The position numbers and the translations under genes were made by a program. Under the pieces are notes generated by a model that was not told the DNA's origin, made no database searches, and worked only from the letters and a program-made list of their open reading frames with translations. Below, piece after piece: positions 11,425 to 21,309 of a stretch of DNA of 64,000 bases (the first letter of the stretch is position 1; every line of letters starts with the position of its first letter). The DNA is from Notamacropus eugenii (lineage: Eukaryota; Chordata; Mammalia; Diprotodontia; Macropodidae). The DNA lies in NCBI RefSeq assembly GCF_028372415.1, contig NC_092879.1, forward strand, positions 94,150,241 through 94,214,240, given 5' to 3'.

Positions 11425-11698
11425 AATGTTATGGAGAAACGATTGACAAAATTTGGCAAGTATCACCTAGGGAAAGAGAAAAGAGGGTCCAGGACGGAAT
11501 CCTGGGGTTCTCCCTCAGTAAAGAGTGGGAAATAGATGAAGAAACAGCAAAAGCAATTGAGCGGGAGAGGTCAGAGAGGTAGGAGGAGACCCAGGAGAGG
11601 ATGGGGTCATAGGAGCCAAGGGTGGAAAAGATTTTCAGAAAGAGGGGGTGGTTAACAGCAGCCCAAGCCCTATGGAGCCAGGGATTGTTATTCATTTT
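11425..11698 (-). mobile_element. L2-type LINE, antisense, second half
   Basis: GAAACGATTGACAAAATTTG then GGCAAGTATC is the expected continuation of the L2 broken off at 10735. It extends to about 11690 (GGATTGTTATTCATTT). Confidence 0.6.
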
Positions 11699-11699
11699 A

Positions 11700-12035
11700 A
11701 AGCAACGCTAAGACTTCCACATTGAACATTTCTCTGCTGGTTCCCTTTGCAAGCATCACACATCCACATTTAGATATAAATGTACCTTCCGTTGGAACCT
11801 GGAGTTCCACCCAAGCTTGCCAGAACATAGCTTTTAAAACACATTTAAATGGAATAGAAAATGTTGAGCTTTTAAAAAACACAGGCCATGAAGGGATTTC
11901 TCCACAGGTGCTAAAGATTTTTTCTCTTATCTGAAAGCATTTAAAGTAAAACTTTGGGCTCCTTTTGTCATTTAAAATTTACCCACGCAGAAAACAGCCA
12001 CTTTAGCAAAAGACGAAAAGAAAAGCAGCCCTGGA
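11700..12035. other. Unique AT-rich sequence
   Basis: No repeat recognised. Several TTTAAA and ATTTAAA palindromes; possible noncoding element. Confidence 0.3.
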
Positions 12036-12039
12036 AACC

Positions 12040-12420
12040 AGGCGGGTGCCTATCCGTTGGGAACTGGCTCCACAGATGTAAGGCACTTCAGCAAACTCTG
12101 GAAGGACTTCTATAAATGGATAGAGGTCAAAGGAAGCAGAAATGGAAGGGCAATGGACATAACGGGTACAGTTATGGAAATGGGAGGAACTCTCCAAACA
12201 AAGTCAAGTTCTACGCGATTGCAGAGAAGAGAGGTAGAGAGGTACGCCACTATGGTCGGGAACTTGTACTGTCAGTCATGGTCCCTGTGACGGCTTACTT
12301 TTAGGTGGTACAAGGGAGGGATCCTTGGGTAGGAGAGGGGGCTTACTGAAGGCAGGTGAACTGAATGAGATGTAAAAACAAAACCATTGATGAAACTTCT
12401 AAAATAAAACTTTCAAAGGG
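12040..12420 (+). mobile_element. Ancient L1-like fragment (weak)
   Basis: GCCTATCCGTTGGGAACTGG and TGGAAGGACTTCTATAAATGG resemble the L1 ORF2 C-terminal 'CPS..W' and 'WKDLYE' blocks, followed by decayed 3' sequence. Confidence 0.4.
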
Positions 12421-12424
12421 AAAA

Positions 12425-12990
12425 GAAGTCTCTGATCGCTGGAGAGTGTCTAGTCTCAGAGTAAAAGTCCAATACCAGCACTTGAAAAGAGGGTAGATGC
12501 CATACTTGATCTCCTACAAGGCCTACCCAAGAGTGATCTGGACCCTTCTCCCTCCCCCATCAGGGATCTCGGCTTTGGATAGCCCTTCCCCTGTACCTTT
12601 GGCTTCTGCCAGCCTGCACACCCTGTCTTTATCTAAAGAATCTCCCTTGGGTGTCTTCTCTGGGCCCAGCCTCAGGGGTTGGAAGGCCCTACATCATCCC
12701 TTGGCCCCTGTATTCGTTTGTCCTGTGCTTTCCTGCTTCTGGTCCTTGGCTCAGATTGGTGCCCAGGCCATGAGCAGTATCGCTAACTATCCTTTAAAGT
12801 CCTCCCCTAGTCCCCCAGTGAGACCACACCTGACTACTAACTTTCTAATGTGTACATTTCATAGTAATGCCTTTAACCTGTTTGGGTTAACATCTTCCCT
12901 GCCAATCCCTACCCCCAATTAGACTGCTAACTCTACAAAGACTCCCTCAGTAGGTGATTAATGTTTGCTGCTTGATTCTTTCGTGCTGAA
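12425..12990. other. Unassigned, with possible L2 tail at the end
   Basis: The end (ACTAACTTTCTAATG to GATTAATGTTTGCTGC) vaguely fits an L2 sense 3' end. The 141-codon frame here is Ser/Pro-rich and unconvincing. Confidence 0.3.
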
Positions 12991-13004
12991 TGAATTTGCT
13001 GCCT

Positions 13005-13120
13005 AGAGGCTCCTAGGTGGCATAGTTGATAGGTCTCTGGTCTTGGAGTCAAGAAGACCTGAGTTCAAATCCTACCTCAGACAGTGTGTGTGTATATGTG
13101 TGTGTGTGTGTATTTGGGGG
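13005..13120 (+). repeat. tRNA-derived SINE 5' end ending in a TG microsatellite
   Basis: GGCTCCTAGGTGGCATAGTT then AGACCTGAGTTCAAATCCTA is the tRNA-like head of a marsupial SINE. It passes into (TG)n at 13085-13112 instead of the usual body. Confidence 0.7.
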
Positions 13121-13499
13121 GAGTATAGTCCCAGGGAATGCAGCACTTGAAGGTTTATGTCCTCTCGGACATGGCCTCTGGTTTGGAGAGTGGTAGGTTA
13201 CATAGGCATGCTAAGGCTTATTTTTTTTCACATGTGAAGTGACTGGTTTGGGCCACATGACTTCTGTGGTAGGTCCTTTCAGCTCTCATTTTGTGATTCT
13301 ACGAGTCATTGGGGATAGCTCAGACAAATATATGGAGGTGGGAAATGGACAGTTGACAAGGATCCAGAGACATATACCAGTCTAACTTGTCTGAGCCAGA
13401 TGGTGGAAGGCCTTCAATGTCAAGCTGACAAATAAGCAATGATTTGCTCAGAGAGAGGAGCAGAGCACACCTGGATAGAAGGAGTTGACCTTGGCGCAC

Positions 13500-13990
13500 T
13501 GCAGTACCAGATGATCAATGGCTGCAGCTTCAGCCCAGTAGCTTGCTTTTATGAAGAAATATGTCTCGATTGGGAAGCACATTATGTTGTTGTTTGTACT
13601 TGATGGCATCATTAATGGTGCCAACTGGGAGGGTAAAATAAATGTTTTCCTAGAAAATGGAAGAACAAGATGGTTTCAGCTAGAGACAGAGACAGAAAGT
13701 ACAGTGTGTCTGGATCACTATCACACATTCCTTATTGTATTAAGACCCATCAGCAAAGAGGTGCATGATGGGTTTGAGCAGGCTTCAGCCCAGAGCAAAC
13801 AGAAAACTGGGAAGGATAATTCGAATAAAGGCTGCCATCAGAGAAACAGAACATGGGCTGATCATGTGACAGGAGGGAGGGAAGACCCTTGGAGAGGCCA
13901 TGTGCATCACTGGTCTCCTCATGACATCAAGAGGAAACAAGGAAGCCCCCACCCTAGCATATGGACTATGACATAAGAGGTAGGGTTGGA
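13500..13990 (+). mobile_element. RTE-type LINE remnant (C-terminal end)
   Basis: Within a 141-codon frame the segment RTWADHVTGG...WSPHDIKRKQGSP (codons about 104-135) matches the conserved RTE-clade ending 'RWAGHVAR...W.PRD.KR..GRP'. The earlier part is decayed and less certain. This may be a relative of the source of the Mar1 tail. Confidence 0.6.
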
Positions 13991-14024
13991 ATTTGCTGGC
14001 AAATGCGGTCATGTCCAAATATTG

Positions 14025-14270
14025 CTAATTGTTAGCATTTGCAGAGCGCTTTCCATGTGTTATCTCATCTGATCCTCACAGCAACTCTATGAAGCAGGTA
14101 CAGTTATTGTCCCCATTTTATTGGTGAGGAACTTGAAGTTGAGAGGGGCTAAGGGCTTGTTGCCCAGCATCACACAGCTAGGAAGTGTCTGAGGCCAGAC
14201 TGGAAGCCAGGTCTCTCTGACTCCAGGTCCGGCCCTTTATCCACTGTGGCTGCCCATAGCTGCCTCTTAC
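14025..14270 (-). repeat. MIR/THER-type SINE, nearly full, antisense
   Basis: Ordered motifs: GCAGAGCGCTTTCCATGTGT, TCTCATCTGATCCTCACAGC, AGCATCACACAGCTAGGAAG, CTGACTCCAGGTCCGGCCC, ending in the SINE head complement TAGCTGCC. Confidence 0.85.
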
Positions 14271-14274
14271 AACA

Positions 14275-14640
14275 AAATTATTGATGAAATTTACAATAAA
14301 AATAAAATAGATAAATCTGTCCCAATGTGGGCATCCCAGCCTGGGCAGGGAGGGCAAGCCAGGAGTCTCAGTTACCTGACAGAAGGGCATGTCCTCATCC
14401 TTGGTAGTTGGCCCCCATGGGAATGAGCAAACTGGTGAGTCACAGACTCCCCAAAAGAGGGATGAAAAAAGCCTGCAGGCCCCTGACTGGGGAGATCTCC
14501 TTAGGGAATCCGAGGAGCTTAATTTAAGCCCCTTGGTCATCCCAGAGTTGGTCTGGAAGTTTCAGCTGGCACTATGGCCTGATCTGGTCTGCAAGACTGT
14601 CCAAACTTCAGAACCAAATAGAAGATAAATAATAAATTAA
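14275..14640. other. Unassigned sequence
   Basis: Short overlapping frames on both strands, none with recognisable features. Confidence 0.35.
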
Positions 14641-14729
14641 ATAACATCTGAGATGAAGATTCGTAAAGGGCCAGGAGGATACTAGGCAATTAGCCCAGGG
14701 AGTCCGTGAGGCCAATCAAGAAAGGGCAA

Positions 14730-15010
14730 TTTTGTTCTAAAATGTAGATGTACTGCAATGGTTTTTTCATGACTACAGCTTTGACCAAGCCATTAACTGT
14801 CGTGTGCTCTGGAATATTTTATCATGGTCCATTTTCATGGAAGTCATTTTTAGCCCAGTCTAAATTATATGTGTTAAAAGGATACATGAATTCATTAAAT
14901 TATTTATAACTCATCTCATTATTATACCCAGTTTGACATCTCCGACAGTTGCTAATTTTTAACCAATTGAACAGAATGTCCTTTGTTGGGAATTAGGCTG
15001 CAGCATTTCC
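14730..15010. other. Repeat-free AT-rich block, candidate conserved noncoding element
   Basis: No repeat pattern. Contains TTCATTAAATTATTTATAAC, GCTAATTTTTAACCAATTG, CCTTTGTTGGGAATTAG and ACTAATCAGAGG: several homeodomain-like TAAT/ATTA and a SOX-like CTTTGTT site. Confidence 0.3.
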
Positions 15011-15594
15011 AACTAATCAGAGGTGAAGTAAAAGAAAGCCTTATGAAGAAGAGAGCTTCTTGGAGGACCTTGTATGACTTCCCTGGCATTTGCTAATAAT
15101 GCTTTCAATTTCATGTTGAACCTGAGCAAAGAACAGGGAATCTTTCCTTGATTCAGTCACCATTTCTGGAGTGCATAGCCCTCTGCGAGGCACCAATGGG
15201 GGAATTCAGAGATGATAGAGATCTGTCCCTTGCCCCCCAGGGAATTGACAGTATAAGAGGGAAGACAAGACATTACACATATAATCTGAGGATCAAATGA
15301 GATCATGTAGTGAATCTCATTGTAAGCTTTGAAGCTCCATGCAAATTAAGATACTATTCCTAGGTAGCCAGAGGCAAACCCACCTTTAAATGCAATATAT
15401 TCTTTCCCCAACTGGAAAGGACCTTAGAGATAAGCAAGGCTTATTGAACCAGCACTAGCTCCTTGGAATCACTTTCTGTCAAATGCTCACAAACCATCTA
15501 TTTAAGAATCTGTTCAATGGTAGACATTTTTATCAGTTATTCATGTGTGGGTCCTTTGAAGCTTGGAGGGATCCCTAATGTACCAAACATCAGA

Positions 15595-15895
15595 TTCTAA
15601 AAAGATATTAACAGACCGGAATGATGGGCTAGACAGAAAATGAAATTTTATTGGGATAAATGTAAAGTTCCACACTTAGGTTCCAAAAAATCAACTGCAC
15701 AAGTGTGACACTGGGGGAAAGGGGAAGGAGCTTTGGCTGGACAAAAGCTGGGGAAAAAGATCTTGTAGTCTTAGTTAACTGAAAACTCTATGTGAGTTAA
15801 TGTTATGTCAACCTCAAAAGGTAACGCTGTTCTGGTCTGTATCAAGACAAATATACCACACAGGAGAGGGGTGATGGTCCCATTCTACTCTGTCC
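15595..15895 (+). mobile_element. CR1/L3-type LINE internal fragment, sense
   Basis: GATAAATGTAAAGTTCCACA, CTTAGGTTCCAAAAAATCAA, CTGCACAAGTGTGACACTGG, AGATCTTGTAGTCTTAGTTA and GTGATGGTCCCATTCTACTC are consecutive CR1/L3 coding blocks. Nothing is readable as an intact protein. Confidence 0.75.
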
Positions 15896-15899
15896 TAAT

Positions 15900-16680
15900 T
15901 AAGCTAGGAGTGGCATGTTCAAATCTAGGCCAATTAAGAGTGAAAGACAGAGGTATAGGCTGAAGAAGAGAGAGCTATGCACATACAGAGGAGGCAGAGT
16001 TTTTTTTAAGTAGACATGATAAGGGGGTAAGGAGATGGAGAACCAGGGAATAGGGTGGGGAGAGAGAGCAAAACAGACATTCAGGGGAAAGGAGACATTT
16101 GAAAGGCACCTGTATCCCCAGGACCCCAGTGACCTGGGTCCAGTCGCCCACCAGAACAACCTAATGAGAACTTCCCTTCAGTAACCTCCATGGTGTCTTT
16201 CTCTTCATTTGGTTCTGGCCAAGCTTGTCCTGCTGAAGGACACTGAGGCCCCCAGCAGACTTCAGTTCACTAACAAAACCAGTTACAGAGGGCTGCTGAG
16301 ATTTCAAAACTGTTTGCAAGAGATTTCATTACAACTTCCCCTCTTCCCTCATACCCTCCTTGCCACCCTTGTGGGTCTACAGTGGGTGCCATACTAAAGA
16401 CTACCTGGGCTAAAGTCTGTAGGCAAAGAGCAGAGCTCATAGCAAGTTCAGTAATAAGAATGAATTATAATCATTTGTCAATGTAAGTAAGCTGCAACAC
16501 TTTGCCAAACCCATCATTCCAGGAAGAGACTGACTGAATCCATTGCACAGTGCTGGGGTGAACAGGTACCACCTCCTTGCCAAGTTTGCCCACTCTCTCT
16601 TTGCCTGAGGCAGGTAAAGGCATAAAAACAAGAAAGCTTCAGGTGAAACAGATGAGTGATTGTCTTCTGTAATTGAAGAG
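15900..16680. other. Unassigned sequence
   Basis: No recognised repeat or gene; short frames only. Confidence 0.35.
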
Positions 16681-16689
16681 GAACAAGGA

Positions 16690-16920
16690 CAGAACCTCAA
16701 ACCCTGGCTCTTAAAGCAGAGGATCTGACCCTTAGACCTGGAAGGGACCCTAAAAGTCAGAGGTGGAAGCTGAGGCACAGAGAAGCTGTCTCTTCCTGAA
16801 GGTCACACAGGTGGTAAATGGCATGGCTACAATGTGAATTTATTACCAGTGTGACTTGCAACAAACCACTTAACCTTCAGTAAAATGAGGGGGTTGTACT
16901 AGATAACTCTCTAAAGTTCA
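16690..16920. repeat. Two abutting MIR-type fragments in opposite orientation
   Basis: 16725-16830 is antisense (CAGAGGTGGAAGCTGAGGCA, AGGTCACACAGGTGGTAAAT). 16840-16920 is sense (GTGACTTGCAACAAACCACT, AAATGAGGGGGTTGTACTAG). Confidence 0.6.
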
Positions 16921-16924
16921 TCAG

Positions 16925-17165
16925 GGGCCGCTAGGTGGCGCCACAGTGTGCATAGAGCACCAGACTCCTCTTCCTGCGTTCAAATCTGGCCTTAGGCACT
17001 TCCTAGATGTGACCATTGATGTCACTTCCCCCTGTTTGCCTCAGTTTCCTCATCTGTAAAATGAACTGGAGCAGAAAATGGCAGATCACTCCAGTGTCTT
17101 TGCCAAGAAAACCCCAAGTGAGGTCACAAAGAATTGGGAACAGCTGAAAAATGACTGAGTACCCA
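16925..17165 (+). repeat. tRNA-derived marsupial SINE with MIR-like core
   Basis: Head GGGGCCGCTAGGTGGCGCCA with GTTCAAATCTGG B-box. Body CAGTTTCCTCATCTGTAAAA and GCCAAGAAAACCCCAAGTGA, tail GAACAGCTGAAAAATGACTG. Confidence 0.85.
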
Positions 17166-17169
17166 CAAA

Positions 17170-17435
17170 CACCCGAAGTCCATCACTCCCTACCTCTTCG
17201 GCTTCTATCTTGATAGCTTCTAAACTGAGTGCTCAGACAAGCCTGCTCTGGAACTTTAATCTTTGAAAGCTTAACCCTAAAAGTCAAACTTAGACCCCCT
17301 ACTGCCCTCACTCATGACTGCCACACATGGGCCACTCTCTCAGGCAGAGCAGGTGCCAGCTGACATTGGTAGAGGGCGTTTTTCTCACCAGGAGGTCCCT
17401 GCATGGATGAAAGCACAGACCTAGTTCCCAAAGAA
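17170..17435. other. Unassigned sequence
   Basis: Nothing recognised. Confidence 0.3.
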
Positions 17436-17439
17436 GCAA

Positions 17440-17615
17440 TACAGTGTAGTGTTCCTGGCCTCTGAGGACCAAGGTTCGTATTTAGGCTATATTCCTCATT
17501 GGTTCCACTACTTTGAGCAAACCTTCAACCCTTAGCTTCCTCAGCTGTAAATTGCAGGAATTTTTTTATCACATGACCTGTAAGGCCTGTTCCAACTGGA
17601 GATCTAATGAATGAG
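17440..17615 (+). repeat. MIR-type SINE fragment, sense
   Basis: AGCAATACAGTGTAGTG, then TTTGAGCAAACCTTCAACCC, GCTTCCTCAGCTGTAAATTG and TGTAAGGCCTGTTCCAACTG. Confidence 0.55.
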
Positions 17616-17779
17616 TACCACTCCCCACACCCACCCCTTACCCTTACATCTTTGAAGAATGCTTCCATAAGATCAACTTATGACTGCTTCCACTAAGAAT
17701 AGGTGCAAAAATTCTCTGAGACAAATATTGGTGCCCACCTGGAGCAGGCCTCAGATAAGCAGAAATAAAACTGTTTGTT

Positions 17780-18140
17780 TAAGACTAAATTTCTTTTTTC
17801 ACGCCCCTGGTGACCAAACATTTTATGCCTAAAGATGGAAATGCATCATTAATTAAAGGGAGGAAGGACAGGAAGACTCTCAGCTGTAACTGAGGCACTT
17901 GCAGCCCAAATGGAGTTTGGGATATAATGAAGACTTGAAAATGAAGTTATCTAGGGGAAAGCTCTCGCAGCCACTGAAGATATAAATAGGGAAAAAAATC
18001 AGTTAGTGCAGACTCGAGGTGAAAATCATGTGGCTTATTAGATAATGAAATTGTTTTTGGTGAAGGGAATGAAAACGGATTCATTACCGAGGATGAGAAC
18101 GCTAATATCCGTCTCTAGCGGGATGACGTGAAAACAAATG
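17780..18140. other. Repeat-free block, candidate conserved noncoding element
   Basis: Holds AATGCATCATTAATTAAAGG, TATTAGATAATGAAATTG, GATTCATTACCGAGGATG and several isolated CpGs (GAACGCTAATATCCG, CTCTAGCGGGATGACG). CpGs kept in AT-rich sequence hint at constraint, not proof. Confidence 0.3.
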
Positions 18141-18507
18141 TGAACAGAATGGCAGGCACCCTTCTCTCCTCATTAAATGAGTTTCCTCCTTGGGTAGGGA
18201 AAAAAATAAAAGACAAGACGTACTGCTCATGCCCCAAATATGGGAGCTGGATTAGGTTAAAACCTATTCTGGAAACAGAGGGCAGGGGAGAAATACATCA
18301 ATTCACAGAGGTAGCTTAAAGAAAAGAGTTTAAAGAAATTCAGATCCCGAAGGAAGAAAGGATGTCATAGTTTATGACTCCTGAGGGTCTTGTGTAGACA
18401 CTGGGTATGTATTTTCTGAGGTCTAGATGCAACCCTGAGCCTTGCCGTCCCTTCAGCATGGTGAAAGAGGCTTAGAAAAGGTATCAAAGATAGTATCCTT
18501 AGCCCCA

Positions 18508-18523
18508 CTCTTGACTCACTTTT
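18508..18523. repeat. Left target-site duplication of the half-L1
   Basis: CTCTTGACTCACTTTT, repeated exactly at 21293-21308 on the other side of the element. The last T's merge with the element's poly(T). Confidence 0.9.
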
Positions 18524-18544
18524 TTTTTTTTTTTTTTTTTTTTT

Positions 18545-19517
18545 ATTTAGCTTTTAACATTCATTTTCACAAAATTTTGGGTTACAAATTTTTCCCCTTT
18601 TCTCCCCTCCCCCCCCAAACGCCAAGCATTCTAATTGCCCCTATGACCAATCTGCTCTCTCTTCTATCATCCCTCTCTGCCCTTGTCTCTGTCTTCTCTT
18701 TTGTCCTGTAGGGCCAGATAGCTTTCTATACCCCTTTACCTGTATTTCTTATTTCCTAGTGGTAAGAACATTACAGTTGATCCTAACACTTTGAGTTCCA
18801 ACTTCTTTAGCTCCCTCCCTCTCCACCCCTTCCCTTTGGAAGGCAAGCAATTCAATATAGGCCAAATCTGTGTAGTTTTGCAAATGACTTCCATAATAGT
18901 TGTGTTGTATAGGACTAACTATATTTCCCTCCATCCTATCCTGTCCCCCATTACTTCTATTCTCTTTTGATCCTATCCCTCCCCATGAGTGTTGACCTCA
19001 AATTGCACTCTCCTCCCCATGCCCTCCCTTCTATCATCCCCCCCCACTCTGCTTATCCCCTTATCCTCCACTTTCCTGTATTGTAAGATAGGTTTTCATA
19101 CCAAAATGAGTAGGCATTTTATTCTTTCCTTTAGTGGAATGTGATGAGAGTAGACTTCATGTTTTTCTCTCACCTCCCCTCTTTATCCCTCCACTAATGA
19201 GTCTTTTGCTTGCCTCTTTTATGAGAGATAATTTGCCCCATTCAATTCTCCCTTTCTCCTCCCAATATCTTTCTCTCTCACTGCTTGATTTCATTTTTTT
19301 TAAGATATGATCCCATCCTCTTCAATTCACTCTGTGCACTCTGTCTCTATGTGTGTGTGCGTGTGTGCATGTGTGTGTGTGTAATCCCACCCAGTACCCA
19401 GATATTGAAATGTTTCAAGAGTTATAAATATTGTCTTTCCATGTAGGAATGTAAACAGTTCAACTTTAGTAAGTCCCTTATGACTTCTCTTTGCTGTTCA
19501 CCTTTTCATGGTTCTCT
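18545..19517 (-). other. 3' UTR of the half-L1
   Basis: This stretch lies between the ORF1 stop and the poly(A) tail on the minus strand. It is purine-rich, including GGGAAGGGGTGGAGAGGG near 18815-18835 and other G-runs, a common property of L1 3' UTRs. A short CA/TG microsatellite lies at 19350-19382. No ORF2 motifs were seen in any frame. Confidence 0.75.
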
Positions 19518-20606
19518 TCATTCTTGTGTTTGGAAGTCAAATTTTCTTTTCAGCTCTGGTCTTTTCATCAAGAATGCTTGAAAATCCTCTATTTCATTGA
19601 AAGACCAATTTTTCCCCTGAAGTATTATACTCAGTTTTGCTGGGTAGGTGATTCTTGGTTTTAGTCCTAGTTCCTTTGACTTCTGGAATATCCTATTCCA
19701 TGCCCTTCGATCCCTTAATGTAGAAGCTGCTAGATCTTGTGTTATCCTGATTGTATTTCCACAATACTTGAATTGTTTCTTTCTAGCTGCTTGCAATATT
19801 TTCTCTTTCACCTGGGAGTTCTGGAATTTGGCCACAATGTTCCTAGGAGTTTCTCTTTTTGGATCTCTTTCAGGCGGTGATCGGTGGATTTCTTGAATAC
19901 TTATTTTGCCCTCTGGTTCTAGAATCTCAGGGCAGTTTTCCTTGATAATTTCATGAAAGATGATGTCTAGGCTCTTTTTCTGATCATGGCTTTCAGGTAG
20001 GCCCATAATTTTTAAATTGTCTCTCCTGGCTCTATTTTCCAGGTCAGTTGTTTTTCCAATGAGATATTTCACATTATCTTCCATTTTTTCATTCTTTTGG
20101 TTTTGTTTTGTGTTTTCTTGGTTTCTCATAAAGTCATTAGCCTCCATCTGTTCCATTCTAATTTTGAAAGAACTATTTTCTTCAGTGAGCTTTTGAATCT
20201 CCTTTTCCATTTGGCTAATTCTGCTTTTGAAAGCATTCTTCTCCTCATTGGCTTTTTGAACCTCTTTTGCCAATTGAGTTAGGCTAGTTTTCAAGGTGTT
20301 ATTTTCTTCAACATTTTTTTGGGTCTCCTTTAGCAGGGAGCTGATTTGCTGTTCATGCTTTGACTTCATGTCTCTCATTTCTCTTCCCAGCTTTTCCTCC
20401 ACCTCTCTAATTTGATTTTCAAAATTCTTTTTGAGCTCTTCCATGGCCTGTGCCCATTGAGTGGGCTGGGACACAGAAGCCTTGATTTCTGTGTCTTTGC
20501 CTGATGGTAAGCATTGTTCTTCCTCATCAGAAAGGAAGGGAGGAAATGCCTGTTCGCCAAGAAAGTAACCTTCTATAGTCTTATTTCTTTTCCCTTTTCT
20601 GGGCAT
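19518..20606 (-). CDS. Intact L1-type ORF1 protein of the half-L1 (362 aa)
   Basis: This is an L1 ORF1p RNA-binding chaperone, which coats element RNA as trimers. The N-terminus is basic (PRKGKRNK) then acidic. A long Glu/Lys-rich coiled coil runs from about residue 55 to 190. It contains three 21-residue repeats (about 100-120, 121-141, 142-162), each starting EEN or EEK and having a Phe or Leu then Lys five to six residues later. The RRM-like domain starts around the signature RRDNLKIMGLPE (195-205). The C-terminal domain (about 252-352) holds RNIVAKF, KEKILQAARK, YCGNTIRIT, DLAASTL, RRAWN and KPRITYPAKLSII, all typical of mammalian L1 ORF1p. There are no stops or frameshifts, so the copy is young. 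Without ORF2 it must rely on L1 enzymes in trans. Confidence 0.9.
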   Translation of the reverse strand: MPRKGKRNKTIEGYFLGEQAFPPFLSDEEEQCLPSGKDTEIKASVSQPTQWAQAMEELKKNFENQIREVEEKLGREMRDMKSKHEQQISSLLKETQKNVEENNTLKTSLTQLAKEVQKANEEKNAFKSRISQMEKEIQKLTEENSSFKIRMEQMEANDFMRNQENTKQNQKNEKMEDNVKYLIGKTTDLENRARRDNLKIMGLPESHDQKKSLDIIFHEIIKENCPEILEPEGKISIQEIHRSPPERDPKRETPRNIVAKFQNSQVKEKILQAARKKQFKYCGNTIRITQDLAASTLRDRRAWNRIFQKSKELGLKPRITYPAKLSIILQGKNWSFNEIEDFQAFLMKRPELKRKFDFQTQE

Positions 20607-21292
20607 TTTCCCAGCCAGTGACTTGACCTCTGAATATTTTCCTCACACCCACCTCACCTCCTGATCCTCCCAGCCAGTGTTTGGGGTCTGAGATTCAAAT
20701 GCTGCTTCCAGCCTCAGGGCTTTGGGCGGGGGCAGGGCTGCTATTCAGTGTGAGATTAAATTCAGATGCTCAGGTGAGGGCAGGGCTGCCTCTCAGGGTC
20801 AGTTCCCTCAGGGAGTTTATGCACAGACCTTCAACAATGGATCCAGGCTCCTGCCTGCTTGGGGAGCCCTGGTCTGCTGCTGCCCCTCAGCTTCTGTCTC
20901 CCGAGGGGGCCCGAGCCATGGGGGCACCCCACTCCCCCCTCGACCCGCCAAAGGAACTCTCTCACAGACCCCCGTCACCTGTGGGTGGAGGTACTTGTGC
21001 GGCCGCTGGAGATCCCGTCCCTGAAGCCCGCTCGGATCTGTTCCTCTCGGTGCCGCGGCCACGGCAGGGCTGTACTCAGCTCCCAGTCCCGGCGCCCAGT
21101 CCGCAGCACGAAGGACCTTTTACGAGAGGTTTGCAGGTCTCTCCAGAACAGAAATCTCCCTCGCTCCAATGTTCTGTGGCCTCTGGGTGCAGAATTCGCC
21201 GTGAGTTACTTCTTTGTAGTTGTTCTATGGGTTGTGGGTTCGGAGCTATGTGTATGTGCGTCTTTCTACTACACCATCTTGGCTCCGCCCCC
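20607..21292 (-). promoter_or_regulatory. 5' UTR / internal promoter of the half-L1
   Basis: These 686 bp on the minus strand precede ORF1 and are clearly more GC- and CpG-rich than the flanks. The extreme 5' end contains CAAGATGG, the YY1-type site found at the start of many L1 5' UTRs. Long plus-strand frames across this block are antisense shadows. Confidence 0.7.
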
Positions 21293-21308
21293 CTCTTGAC
21301 TCACTTTT
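21293..21308. repeat. Right target-site duplication of the half-L1
   Basis: CTCTTGACTCACTTTT, matching 18508-18523. The host sequence continues with GATCCAACTG. Confidence 0.9.
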
Positions 21309-21309
21309 G

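Larger units (their letters stand above)
18524..21292 (-). mobile_element. Full-length half-L1 (HAL1-type) retrotransposon
   Basis: The minus strand holds a complete 2.77-kb element: a 5' UTR beginning GGGGGCGGAGCCAAGATGGTG-like (YY1-type AAGATGG) near 21290, an intact ORF1 (20606-19518), a ~980-bp purine-rich 3' UTR and a poly(A) tail seen as T's at 18521-18544. There is no ORF2 endonuclease or reverse transcriptase between ORF1 and the tail. Both flanks carry the same 16-bp sequence CTCTTGACTCACTTTT (18508-18523 and 21293-21308), a target-site duplication. The insertion point in element orientation reads TC/AAAA, close to the L1 endonuclease consensus. Half-L1 elements lacking ORF2 are described in mammals, including opossum; the family name here is by structure. 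Confidence 0.88.

Noticed and set aside
12497..12922. 141-codon plus-strand frame
   Set aside because: Ser/Pro-rich, no domain; part appears L2-derived.
16925..17000. tRNA-like A and B boxes here and in other SINE heads
   Set aside because: Belong to tRNA-derived SINEs with bodies and tails; no cloverleaf able to make a tRNA was seen.
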